Assembly (NCBI GenBank): GCA_002346545.1
Contig: DEAA01000031.1
Coordinates: 36,212 to 80,957, forward strand
Length of the DNA stretch: 44,746 bases
Reading direction: 5' to 3'
Origin: Acidobacteria bacterium UBA2994
GTDB taxonomy: Bacteria > Acidobacteriota > Vicinamibacteria > Vicinamibacterales > UBA8438
Positions 7,168 through 15,961 of the stretch are shown here, piece after piece (position 1 is the first letter of the stretch; every line of letters starts with the position of its first letter). The notes beneath the pieces are model-generated. The model saw only the letters and a list, made by a program, of their open reading frames with translations, was not told the DNA's origin and made no database searches. A program made the translations under genes and the position numbers.

Positions 7168-8523
7168 GTGTGTCTGTTCGCGATCATCTCGATTCTCGCT
7201 GCTGGGGTGGCGGTAGCCAGTGCCGATAGCCCCGGAAACACGCGCGTGTTTCCTGTGACGCTGGCCGATGGTGGGCTTATCCTCAGCCTGGGAGACCCGG
7301 CTCGGGTCGGCGACATGCTTGTCCTGTCAGTGCCCCTGGTGTTTGACGAGACCGGCGGATGGAGCCAACTGGTGACCATCCCGCTGGCCGCGGTTGATTG
7401 GACGCTCACGGCGCGTCATGCCGAAGCGGTGCGCGCGGAACGATACGCCGAGATCTCCGGGGCGGGCGACTACGCTTGACTGATCGCGGAGGTTGCGCGC
7501 GCTCTTCAGGTGCTGGTGGCGACCGAGAACCATGCCGCGCGGTCTTCCATCGCGATCAAAACCAGGCGCCAGGTTTTCGACTGGAGCTTGGCACACTATG
7601 GGTATCGCTACGACGAGCTGCAAGAGATTGTGGCCATGTTCGACGCCCGACTGGCGCATCTGGCTCCTGATCAGGTGGGGCCGGTCAGGGTCACGTTGCT
7701 GCCGTCGCCTCCACCGTCCTCGCCCAGCATCGATTTGGATAGTCCGATCGCCATTGCCACGCAGGCGATGACCGCGGCGCGACTTACCTCGGTGCCGGCC
7801 GAACGGACTGGGTTGTTGCAAGGCGTGCTCGGTCTAATCGCGACCGAAGCCGACCGGCTGCCTGGTGACTGGCGCCGCGATATGACACGACAGGTCACCG
7901 CGTGGCTACAGCTCGAGGACCAGCTGGACCGCGCCTACGGCGAGATGGTCGTCATGCTCCTGGCGCGTGCCCATCTGGCGACACGCGAGGCTGACGTGGC
8001 CGAGGTGGTTGCTGTCGCAATTGATCTCGCGACGGGCGACGATGAGCTCGGGACCCGCCGACCCGGTATGGTGTCGGCTGCCGCGGTCACCATCGAGCAG
8101 ATGCGGGAGGAGGCGATGGCTCTCGACCACGCACGTCGCGCCTGGGCTACCCGCAGCTCGCGCCACGAGGCGGTCGGCGAGTGGTTCGGGCGGACCCTGC
8201 TCAAGGCCAACGAGTATCGTTCTCTGGTAGAGGGGATTGGGTCTCAGACGGTGAGCGCGTTCGATGCGGCGGTCTTGGAGCGGCGTTTTCGGACGCTGCT
8301 CGACACACTCGAAACTCCGCGGTCGCCGGCCGGGTTCGAGGGAGTACACTCTCTGCTGCGCCGAGCGTTGCAGCTCGCCGCCGGCGCGGCCCGGCTTCGT
8401 CGTCAGAGTGAGGATCCTGCGAGGGCACGCGATGCCGCGTCGGCCGCCTCCGGCGCGCTCATGCTGCTCGACGAGACCGAGGCGAAACTGGGTCGGTTGC
8501 TGAGCTATCCCGAGTTGCCTTGA
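7168..8523 (+). CDS. exported protein of unknown function, frame interrupted by one in-frame UGA
   Basis: A 452-codon frame with a single TGA at 7477-7479 (codon 104). The GTG start at 7168 follows GGGAGG closely and opens a signal peptide (FAIISILAAG, cleavage after ...VASA). The N-terminal part is beta-rich; the part after the UGA (~105-452) is almost entirely helical with many Arg/Ala/Glu heptad-like stretches and a Pro/Ser linker near residue 190. No family recognised. Composition and third-position GC are the same on both sides of the UGA, so the halves belong together. The UGA may be a nonsense mutation (e.g. CGA to TGA), a sequencing error or, given selC in the window, a selenocysteine codon; the flanks (Tyr-Ala-UGA-Leu-Ile) show no redox motif. 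A GTG at 7510 could restart translation. The final TGA overlaps the TTG start of the AddB-like gene. Confidence 0.55.
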
Positions 8524-11432
8524 TCACCCCTCGCCAGACCACGCTCTTTCCCACTCCAGATCTCGCTACCTTTCACCACACGCTCGCTGGCTGCCTCGCG
8601 TCGGCATCCCCCTGGGAGCTGCGCGACACCGTTGTCCTGGTGCCTTCCCGCGCGGCCGCCGTCCAACTGCAGTGGACCTTGGAATCGATTCAGCTCGATC
8701 GTCAGAGCGCGGTGTGTCAGCCGCGTCTGTTGACGCGCGACGAGTTTTATGGCGAACTGCACCGCCGCCTCGACCCGCGGCCCAGTTTGTTGAGCCCGAT
8801 CGAGCGCCTTGTCTGGATACGGGCCGCGGCCGAGGCCGCAGTCGCGGTCGGAGCGAACCCGCCGTTCAAGCTGAGGCCCGGTCTCGTCAGCGAGTTCATC
8901 GCGTTCTATGACGAACTCCGGCGTCACGATCGGACGGTCGAAGCGTTCGAGCGCCTGATGGTCGGCGAGCTCGACGCCAGCGCCGAGCACGACCGTGGCG
9001 CCAGGCGCATGCTTCGGCAAACACGGTTCCTGGCGCTCATGTATCGCTACTACGAGACGCGCCTGACCGACAGCGGCTCGGTGGACGAGCATCGATTGCG
9101 GGAGCGGGCCCTCGACGCCGGGCTGTATCTCCCGATCCGTCACGTGGTTGTGACTACGGGCGACCAAGCCACCGGCACCGAGGGGTTGTGGCCGGCCGAC
9201 ATCACCCTGCTCGCCCGGTTGAGCGGCCTCGAGAAGGTCGACGTGGTGTCCACCGTCGCTGTTCTCGACGCGGGATGGCGCGCTCGGATCGAGACGCTGT
9301 GGCCGGGGATCGAAGTGTGTTTCTGCGAATCGGTTTCCCGAGAGACCACGCGTCTCGTGGTGCCGATCGACGGTGACGGCCGCCGGCACTTCGTCTGGCG
9401 TGACCGGGAGGAGGAGCTGCTCGCCGTGGCCAGGGACGTGAAGGCGCGCGACCCGGCCGAGCGGACGGCGGTGGTGTTTCAGCGGCCGTTGCCGTACCTC
9501 TACCTAGCCCGTCAGGTGTTCACCTCAGCGGACTTGCCGTTCGACGCTCACGACACGTTGCCGCTCGCGGCAGAGCCCTTCGCGGCGGCGCTCGACCTGG
9601 TGCTCGCCTTTGCCGCCTCCGGCCACGCGCGCGTGCCGACCCTCGAACTCCTCCGGTCGCCGCACTTTGATTTCCGGTCCGACGACAAGCCGCTGGCCGC
9701 GCGGGAAATCAGCCGGTTCGACCAGGCGCTGGTTGACGCCCGCTACGCTGGGGACGCCGCAACGCTCGCGTCGCTGGCCGAGCGGTGGCGCAGCGGCGGT
9801 GGGAGGGGGAGGACCGCGGTCGCGATTGCCACTGTGGTGGGACGCCTGGCCGACGAGCTGGCGCCTTTGACCGAAACCGCCTCCGCGAGCACGCTGCTCG
9901 ATTGCCTACTCACGTTTCTGGAGCGCTATCGCCCGGATCCGGAGCCCGACGACGACCCCGAATCGCGATCCGCCCGAGCCCGGGCCGCTGTCGTCGGACT
10001 GGTCAGGGAGCTGAGGGACGCGCACCGGCAGCATGATGATCCGGAGGCCGATCTGTTCTGGGTTACCTCGACGCTTCGACGCCTGATCGAGGGCGCGACC
10101 TTTGCTGCCCAGAGTGGAGGGGCTGGCGTGTCGCTGCTCGATGCGAGCGCGGCTCGTTACGGTCGGTTCGACACCGTCATACTCGCCGGGCTGGTGGATG
10201 GAGAGTGGCCCGAGCGGAGCCGCCAGAGTGCGCTCTATCCGGCGTCGCTGACTGGCCAATTCGGCTGGGCGCGCGAGATCGACCGCCTGCGGGCGGGGCG
10301 TGCCGCGTTCGACGACCTTTTGTCGCTGGCGCGGTCACGCGTACTCGTCTCGACCGTAGCCTTCGAGGACGATGCGGTGGCTACAGCCTCGGTGCTCCTC
10401 GAAGACCTCCAGGAATCCGGGCTCGACCTGCAAGCCGAACCGACGCCCTCCGGTCGCGTTACCCTGGAAGCGGGGTTGGCCGAGACGCCCGAGCGGGTGC
10501 CGCTCGCCGGCGAGATGGCTCGTTGGTTCGACCTCCGTCTCGCGCGTGGCATCGAGGTGGGTCCGGCTCGGCGAGGAGCCATGGGGCCGCAGGCGGCCCT
10601 GCAGTACAGCGTCAGCGGGGTCGAGCGGTACCTGAGTTGCCCGTTCAAGTACTTCGCTTCCTCGGTGCTCCGGCTCGGCGAAGAGCCGCATGACGAACTC
10701 ATCATGACGCCGCGCACCCGTGGTCGGTTCGTCCATGAGGTACTGCGGGCGTTTTTCGAGGCCTGGGCGGCTGCCGGCCAGTGCGCCATCGACGGAGATT
10801 CGCTCGAGGCGGCGCGGGAACTGGTGCGGGAGGTTGCCGAACGCCATCTTGCCGAGTTGCCCCCGCGAGACCGTGCGGTCGAACGGGCGTGGTTGCTCGG
10901 GTCGCCTGCCGCGGCCGGAGTCGTCGACCGTCTGCTCCTCTTCGAGGTCGAGCGGCCGGGCCTGGTGCGAGAGCGATTGCTCGAGCATCCGTTCGATGAC
11001 CGCTTTACGTTCAGCGGACCAAAGGGGGACCAGGTGGTCCAGCTGCGGGGCATCGCCGACCGCATCGACCTCCTGGACGGCGGGCAGCTCCGGATTGTCG
11101 ATTACAAGACTGGCCGGGCGCCCAACCGGAAGGTGTCGGTGCAGCTTCCCGTCTATGGACGCTGTGCCGAGCAACAGCTCCACGAGCGAGACGGCCAGGA
11201 CTGGGTGGTGGTTGATGCCGGCTACGTCGCCTTTGGCGAGCCGCATGGCTGGGTGCCGCTCGACCGACGGGCGACCGTGGATCAGGCCATGGCCGACGGT
11301 CAGGAGCGCTTTCTTACCGCAGTCGCTGGCATTGAGTCTGGAGCGTTTCCGGCTCGTCCCGTCGAGCCGTTCCGCTGTCAGTACTGCGAGTATCCGACCG
11401 TGTGTCGAAAGGACTATGTCGGTGACGAGTGA
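8520..11432 (+). CDS. addB: AddB-like PD-(D/E)XK nuclease subunit of a recombination nuclease
   Basis: 970 residues. The N-terminal half has the layout of a degenerate UvrD-type helicase but no Walker A GxGKT. The C-terminal nuclease domain has GIADRIDLLDGG (~843-854) and LRIVDYKTGR (~858-867), with the Asp and Asp-x-Lys of the PD-(D/E)XK core. Four cysteines fit the AddB Fe-S clamp: one in YLSCPFKYF (~704) and three in CQYCEYPTVC (~953-962, C-x2-C-x5-C). With AddA it should process double-strand ends for RecA-dependent repair. The TTG start overlaps the upstream stop (TTGA), and the 3' end overlaps the addA start by 17 nt, so all three genes look translationally coupled. Confidence 0.82.
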   Translation: MITPRQTTLFPTPDLATFHHTLAGCLASASPWELRDTVVLVPSRAAAVQLQWTLESIQLDRQSAVCQPRLLTRDEFYGELHRRLDPRPSLLSPIERLVWIRAAAEAAVAVGANPPFKLRPGLVSEFIAFYDELRRHDRTVEAFERLMVGELDASAEHDRGARRMLRQTRFLALMYRYYETRLTDSGSVDEHRLRERALDAGLYLPIRHVVVTTGDQATGTEGLWPADITLLARLSGLEKVDVVSTVAVLDAGWRARIETLWPGIEVCFCESVSRETTRLVVPIDGDGRRHFVWRDREEELLAVARDVKARDPAERTAVVFQRPLPYLYLARQVFTSADLPFDAHDTLPLAAEPFAAALDLVLAFAASGHARVPTLELLRSPHFDFRSDDKPLAAREISRFDQALVDARYAGDAATLASLAERWRSGGGRGRTAVAIATVVGRLADELAPLTETASASTLLDCLLTFLERYRPDPEPDDDPESRSARARAAVVGLVRELRDAHRQHDDPEADLFWVTSTLRRLIEGATFAAQSGGAGVSLLDASAARYGRFDTVILAGLVDGEWPERSRQSALYPASLTGQFGWAREIDRLRAGRAAFDDLLSLARSRVLVSTVAFEDDAVATASVLLEDLQESGLDLQAEPTPSGRVTLEAGLAETPERVPLAGEMARWFDLRLARGIEVGPARRGAMGPQAALQYSVSGVERYLSCPFKYFASSVLRLGEEPHDELIMTPRTRGRFVHEVLRAFFEAWAAAGQCAIDGDSLEAARELVREVAERHLAELPPRDRAVERAWLLGSPAAAGVVDRLLLFEVERPGLVRERLLEHPFDDRFTFSGPKGDQVVQLRGIADRIDLLDGGQLRIVDYKTGRAPNRKVSVQLPVYGRCAEQQLHERDGQDWVVVDAGYVAFGEPHGWVPLDRRATVDQAMADGQERFLTAVAGIESGAFPARPVEPFRCQYCEYPTVCRKDYVGDE

Positions 11433-14400
11433 CGGCCAGTTCCCGCCGTTCGGTGAGACGTCGGTGCCAGGTCCTCCGTCGGAGTGGCCGCCGCTGCCAG
11501 ACGCTGAAGCGCGAATTTTTGCCACGAACCCGGCCAACAACGTGGTGCTCGAGGCCTCGGCCGGTACCGGTAAAACCACGGTGCTGGTAACCCGCTACGT
11601 CAACCTACTTCGGGCGGGGGTGGATCCATCGAACATCCTGGCTATGACGTTTACCCGGCAGGCGGCCGCCGAGATGCGCGAGCGGATCATTCGCGAACTC
11701 CGGGTGTCGGCCGAACGGTCGGAGACCGACCGCGCCCGCTGGCGGGAGCTGCGGGATCGGTTGAGCGAGATCTCAATCAGCACGATCGACGCGTTCTGTC
11801 TGTCACTGCTGCGCGAGTTCCCACTAGAAGCGGATCTCGATCCGGCCTTCGGGATGGCCGATGCAACCGAGGTGCCTAGGCTGGTCGAGCAAGCCCTCGA
11901 TAGGACGCTGGCCCATGGTGCGGCGGTGGCTGCCGAGGACGCTAATGTGGCGATGTTGCTGGCCAGGCTCGGTGCGGTGCGCGTGCGGGCCGGGCTCGCG
12001 CATTTGCTCGGCCGACGGCTTGTGGCGCCGGAGGCGTTGCAGCGCTACCTGGCGACAGGCCCGGCCGAACTCACCGCCGCGAGCGCATTGGCCAGCGCTG
12101 GGCGGCGACTTTCGGACGTGCTTCGTGGCGTCGACGGCGGTCTGCCGAGGTTCCTGGCTGATGGTCCAGAAGAGCACCCGAGGTTCCAGACCCTGGCGCG
12201 CGAGCTTCCCCGTCTGACGGAGCTGGCCGAGTCGTCGCATGAGTTGCTCCGCTCGCTGCTGGACCGAGTGCGCGAGTATTTCTTGACCCAGGACGGACGA
12301 CCTCGTCAACGGTTCACGCTGGGCGAGCGCTACTGCCGGTCGGCCGCCGGTTGGCTCCGGCATCGTCAGGCGGCCAAGGCGCTCGCCCCGGCTGTGGCCT
12401 CGGCGCTCGCCGCCCTCGACCGAGATCTGAACGTGGTGATGGCGCGCGGCGCCAGGCGCCTGTTCGCCATCGCCGTCTCCGAGTACGAGCGCGAGCTCGC
12501 CAGTCGCTCGCTGCTCGATTTTTCGGACGTGCTTCGGAAGGCGCTCGATCTGCTGCGGCGCATGGACGAGTTCTCGCAAAGCCGGTTCCGGCTCGAGTCG
12601 CGCTATCACCATGTACTGGTCGACGAGTTTCAGGACACCAGTCGGGCGCAGTGGGAGCTGGTCTCGCTGCTGATCCAGTCCTGGGGTGAGGGTTTCGGGC
12701 TGGTGCACGATGCTCCGGTCCAGCCTTCGGTGTTTGTCGTCGGTGATCGCAAGCAGTCCATCTACGGCTTCCGGGATGCCGACGTGGCCGTGCTGCGGGA
12801 CGCCGGACTCACCATCGAGCAACTAAGACCTGATGGCGACGCGCGACGCTCGATCGCGCACAGTTTTCGCTCTAGCGCACCGCTACTGCATTTTTTGAAC
12901 GACCTGTTTGCGTCGTTCGAGAAGGCTGATCGACCGAGTGACGGCTTCTGCTACGACGATGCTGATCGGTTCCCGGTCGAGGCCCCTGACTCTGCGCTGT
13001 CGGGGAGGGGTGAGTCCACCCTGGGCCTTGTGCTCGACACCAGCGTCGCGGGGTGCGCGGAGCGGGTGGCTGGTGAGGTCGTACGATTGCTCGAATCGGG
13101 CACTGTGCGAGATCGTGAGACCGGCGTGCGCCGGCGAGCAATGCCTGGCGATATTGCCATCCTGTTTCGTTCCCGGGAAACCCATCGCGAGTTCCAGGCG
13201 GCACTCGAGCGGCGGGATGTTCCCGCCTTTGTCTACAAGGGACTTGGCTTCTTCGACGCCGATGAGATCAAGGACTATCGAGCGCTACTGCGCTATCTGG
13301 CCGATCCCACGTCCGAGCTGCGTACGGCAGCGCTCCTGCGGTCGCGTCTGGTTGGTCTGTCAGACGCCGGGATTGCCCGGCTGGCAGGTCAGCTGTCCCG
13401 TAGTCTCGTCGACCCCGAGCCGCCAGACGAGTTCGGCCAGCTCTCGGAGAACGACCAGGGACTACTTCTGGTGCTCCGCGATGGCGTCCGCAAGTGGCTG
13501 CAGGCGGCCGATCGGGTACCTCCGGTCGAACTGCTGGATCAGGTCGCGGCCGCTTGCGCCTATTCGGTCGAGCTTCGCGGTCCACGGTATGTCCAGGCTC
13601 GCGAGAACCTCAAGAAGATGCGTGGCCTCGTCCGGCGGGTCCAGAACCGTGGGTTCACGACCCTGTCTCGTCTGGCTGACCACATTGATCGGCTCTCTGG
13701 CGATATCTCGAACGCCGTGGTGGATGCGTTCGACGCCGTCAACTTGATGACCGTTCATGCGGCCAAGGGGCTCGAGTTCCCGGTCGTGTTCTTGGTCGAT
13801 TTGACTAGAGGCACGGGTGGGATTCCGTCTCCGATCCGGGTGGTCGCCGACCGCGGCGACGGAGAGCCGGCGGTGACCGTCTCACCCTATCGTTCCGAGG
13901 TGGATGTCGACGGGAGGTTACGTGATATAGAAGAGACCAAGCGGCTGTTCTACGTCGCCGCCACCCGGGCCCGGGACCGTCTCTATCTCTCGGCGACGCT
14001 CCACGACGGTCAGCTGCGTCCCGCAGTAGGCAGCTTCGCCGGGGTGTTGCCGCCGCCGTTTCTCGAGTGGTGCGCCGAGTTTGCCCCCGACGAGGAGGGT
14101 GCGTTCGGATGGTGCGGACCGAGCGGTCTCGAGCACCGTTTCTCCGTCGTGGGCCCGGCGCCAGATGCGAGCCGCCCTCGCGCCTCGGCCGTGAGTGAAG
14201 GGCAGGATCGATTTGGTGCCTGGCGTCCGGAGTTGCCTCTTCCACGGGTCTACGCGTCTGTCTTGGTGGCTGCAGGAGAGGAGGACGAGGGCGGAACGGG
14301 TTGGGTGGACCGGGTGACCGGGCGACTCGTGCACCGCCTCCTGCAGCGCGATGCCGAAGCAGCGTCTCCGTCTGCGTTCCCGACGATGCCCGATGAGGTG

Positions 14401-14760
14401 GCGGACCTGATGAGCGCTCCCGAGCGGTCTCGGCTCGATTGGTGCGAGCTGGCGACGGCTGCGGCCGCGATCTACGACCGGGCGCGCCAGCGAGGCGCGT
14501 TCGATGCGCTGCTTAACGGCAGCTGCCTATTCGAGTTGCCGTTCTCACACCGCCGTGAGCGGGACGGGGGTTCTGGCGAGCAGATCATCAGAGGCGTCAT
14601 CGATTGCCTCTACCGAACCCCGGAGGGAGGAATCTCGGTGATCGAGGTCAAGACCGGGCGGCCTCGGCCCGAGCACGAGCGGCAGCTTGCCCGCTATGTA
14701 GACGCAGCCGAGGTTTTGTTTCCAGACGCGTCGGTCGATGGCCGGCTGCTCTATGTGTAG
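11416..14760 (+). CDS. addA: AddA-type ATP-dependent helicase-nuclease
   Basis: 1114 residues from the ATG at 11416, which is preceded by AAAGGA. The SF1A motifs are in order: Walker A ASAGTGKTT (~48-56), TFTRQAAAEM, DEAD-type VDEFQDTS (~402-409), GDRKQSIYGFRDAD, SFRSS, LMTVHAAKGLEFP (~777-789) and FYVAATRARDRL (~844-855). The C-terminal nuclease domain has GVIDCLYR and VIEVKTGRPRP, then QLARYVDA, the RecB-family Q-x3-Y. Thus both motor and nuclease are intact. It pairs with the AddB-like protein immediately upstream. The reading frame is open further upstream (to 10720) only as a shadow inside addB. Confidence 0.93.
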   Translation: MSVTSDGQFPPFGETSVPGPPSEWPPLPDAEARIFATNPANNVVLEASAGTGKTTVLVTRYVNLLRAGVDPSNILAMTFTRQAAAEMRERIIRELRVSAERSETDRARWRELRDRLSEISISTIDAFCLSLLREFPLEADLDPAFGMADATEVPRLVEQALDRTLAHGAAVAAEDANVAMLLARLGAVRVRAGLAHLLGRRLVAPEALQRYLATGPAELTAASALASAGRRLSDVLRGVDGGLPRFLADGPEEHPRFQTLARELPRLTELAESSHELLRSLLDRVREYFLTQDGRPRQRFTLGERYCRSAAGWLRHRQAAKALAPAVASALAALDRDLNVVMARGARRLFAIAVSEYERELASRSLLDFSDVLRKALDLLRRMDEFSQSRFRLESRYHHVLVDEFQDTSRAQWELVSLLIQSWGEGFGLVHDAPVQPSVFVVGDRKQSIYGFRDADVAVLRDAGLTIEQLRPDGDARRSIAHSFRSSAPLLHFLNDLFASFEKADRPSDGFCYDDADRFPVEAPDSALSGRGESTLGLVLDTSVAGCAERVAGEVVRLLESGTVRDRETGVRRRAMPGDIAILFRSRETHREFQAALERRDVPAFVYKGLGFFDADEIKDYRALLRYLADPTSELRTAALLRSRLVGLSDAGIARLAGQLSRSLVDPEPPDEFGQLSENDQGLLLVLRDGVRKWLQAADRVPPVELLDQVAAACAYSVELRGPRYVQARENLKKMRGLVRRVQNRGFTTLSRLADHIDRLSGDISNAVVDAFDAVNLMTVHAAKGLEFPVVFLVDLTRGTGGIPSPIRVVADRGDGEPAVTVSPYRSEVDVDGRLRDIEETKRLFYVAATRARDRLYLSATLHDGQLRPAVGSFAGVLPPPFLEWCAEFAPDEEGAFGWCGPSGLEHRFSVVGPAPDASRPRASAVSEGQDRFGAWRPELPLPRVYASVLVAAGEEDEGGTGWVDRVTGRLVHRLLQRDAEAASPSAFPTMPDEVADLMSAPERSRLDWCELATAAAAIYDRARQRGAFDALLNGSCLFELPFSHRRERDGGSGEQIIRGVIDCLYRTPEGGISVIEVKTGRPRPEHERQLARYVDAAEVLFPDASVDGRLLYV

Positions 14761-14872
14761 CCGGGGATGTCGGCCAGTGTTACCAATCCAATCAGGCCTA
14801 GGACCGTCTATATCCATAGAAGATCTGGCTCTTGCCACTCGAAAGGGCAGGAAGCCAAGGGAGAGTGACAGG

Positions 14873-15166
14873 GTGAACGACACGACATCGACCTCGCCAA
14901 CCACACCCTTCGAGTTTCGAGCACTCAAGGCGCTTCCTTGCGGGTGCGTGGCTGTTGACTAAGTCGCCCAGTCCTTGGCGCTGGATCTGGTAGGGGTCGA
15001 GGTTAAGGGACCGCACTCCACAGTGGGCCACCATACCAACGGCTCGCTGCTCGTGCTCGACGAGATCTCGAGCGCCACTGGAGCGGTTAACCAGTCTCTT
15101 TCTCTAGTGTCCCACCTGGGGGACAGTGCGTGTGGAGGAGGGGATACCCGCGCTAGCTGCGGATAA
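14873..15166 (+). pseudogene. small gene interrupted by a TAA codon
   Basis: A GTG at 14873, 8 nt behind GGGAGAG, opens a 29-residue frame ending ...LPCGCVAVD, then TAA (14960-14962). The same frame then stays open for 67 more codons with protein-like composition (VGVEVKGPH, STVGHHTNG, LLVLDEISS) before TGA or TAG. The simplest reading is one ~98-residue gene broken by a Tyr to stop change. Family not recognised. The flanking stretches, 14761-14872 on the left and 15167-15352 on the right apart from the small minus-strand ORF, hold nothing else I can support. Confidence 0.4.
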
Positions 15167-15350
15167 GGACCGGGTCGGCGGCGAGCTTGTCGGCCCAAGC
15201 ATTCGCCTGCATCTCGGCCTCGTCTTGGGTTTGCCCTACCAGGATTACGGCGTCGAGCGGCTTGTCGTTGTCGCCGCGGGTCACCCAGGAAATCCAGTGG
15301 GCACCGCGGGACTCGGTGCGGACGGAGAGATCGCCTCTGGTAATCGTCAT
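15153..15350 (-). CDS. small hypothetical protein
   Basis: 65 residues from the ATG at 15350. The sequence is Trp- and Asp-containing and compact (HWISWVTRGD, VILVGQTQDEAEMQANAWAD), suggesting a beta-hairpin followed by a helix. No family recognised. An upstream in-frame ATG at 15431 would add 27 residues of less protein-like sequence. No clear ribosome-binding site at either start. It overlaps the tail of the interrupted gene on the other strand by 14 nt. Confidence 0.45.
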   Translation of the reverse strand: MTITRGDLSVRTESRGAHWISWVTRGDNDKPLDAVILVGQTQDEAEMQANAWADKLAADPVLIRS

Positions 15351-15406
15351 GGCCGGCCGGATCGTATCGCAGATCGTCGTGGCCGCGCCACGCGGCGGCT
15401 CTTCGA

Positions 15407-15436
15407 TTGCGTGCCTGTTTCCGATTCTCATACAAT
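15407..15436 (+). promoter_or_regulatory. sigma70-type promoter of the CxxC protein gene
   Basis: TTGCGT (15407-15412), an 18-nt spacer and TACAAT (15431-15436), about 60 nt upstream of the ATG at 15500, which has its own AGGAG site. Confidence 0.5.
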
Positions 15437-15499
15437 CTGCCGTGGCTCGGGCTGGGCAACGGGGCCGCTCGGGTCTTCACGAGAGGAGTCGATTGAACG

Positions 15500-15721
15500 A
15501 TGGCATTGGCCTGCGCGGATTGTGGCAATGAGAAGAGCTTCCAGGTGAAGACGCTCCAGATGCATGTCGTGCAGGTCGGGGGGGCCGAGTTGGAGCTGTC
15601 CGATCAGAGTGCCCCGGCGGTGTTCGAGCTGCTCTGCGACGAGTGCGAGACCGAAGTCGATTTTGCCATCCTGGATGCCGAACAGCGTCGTGAGTTGATG
15701 CTTTTGCTGGGCGCCGGCTGA
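15500..15721 (+). CDS. small two-CxxC zinc-ribbon-type protein
   Basis: 73 residues. CADCG (5-9) and CDEC (~46-49) form two Cys pairs that could bind one zinc ion, with a short beta-rich core between (KTLQMHVVQVGG, ELELSDQSAP). Function unknown. A good AGGAG ribosome-binding site precedes the ATG and a recognisable promoter lies 64 nt upstream. The last 118 nt lie opposite the 3' part of the minus-strand zinc-ribbon ORF. Confidence 0.68.
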   Translation: MALACADCGNEKSFQVKTLQMHVVQVGGAELELSDQSAPAVFELLCDECETEVDFAILDAEQRRELMLLLGAG

Positions 15722-15894
15722 CGCAGTCGCCCACCCGTAAGGATCGGGAGATGCCCGTCGCCGTGGTGAACCTTCCTGTAGCTGCACAACAGACACTGCC
15801 AGCCGCCACGCTCGGACAAGGTGGCACCACAATCCGGGCAGGTGTGCAGGGTCGGTCCCGCGCCTCCAGCCTCGGGTGGAGGGGTCTCCGGCAT
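15604..15894 (-). CDS. small zinc-ribbon protein, 3' part antisense to neighbour
   Basis: 96 residues. The first ~55 are convincing: CPDCG (19-23) and CLLC (~34-37), then Tyr-Arg-Lys and a His-rich turn. The last ~40 residues are Ser/Arg-rich and lie opposite the CxxC gene at 15500-15721, so they look like a read-through of antisense sequence or a recently displaced stop. A promoter (ATGTCA-N17-TACTGT) ends 6 nt before the ATG, implying a leaderless mRNA and supporting the start. Function unknown. Confidence 0.5.
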   Translation of the reverse strand: MPETPPPEAGGAGPTLHTCPDCGATLSERGGWQCLLCSYRKVHHGDGHLPILTGGRLRQPAPSKSINSRRCSASRMAKSTSVSHSSQSSSNTAGAL

Positions 15895-15900
15895 GGGCGA

Positions 15901-15952
15901 ACAGTAGCGTCTGGGTCCTCTGTTGACATGCTCGGAGACGCACTCCTATCGT
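15901..15952. promoter_or_regulatory. divergent, overlapping promoters
   Basis: Plus strand: TTGACA (15923-15928), 18-nt spacer, TATCGT (15947-15952), then 9 nt to the ATG of the J-like gene. Minus strand: ATGTCA, 17-nt spacer and TACTGT (15906-15901), 6 nt before the zinc-ribbon ATG at 15894. The two -35 boxes overlap near 15923-15929, so the two genes may compete for polymerase. Confidence 0.5.
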
Positions 15953-15961
15953 AGGTGGACC

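Noticed and set aside
7480..7509. Bacterial SECIS element behind the UGA
   Set aside because: Only 4+4 bp can pair, the apical loop is ~11 nt after the UGA, which is short for known elements, and there is no Cys/Sec motif in the protein. Mentioned under findings but not called.
10720..11415. Long N-terminal extension of addA
   Set aside because: Ser/Arg/Pro-rich shadow of the addB frame; the SD-preceded ATG at 11416 begins the recognisable protein.
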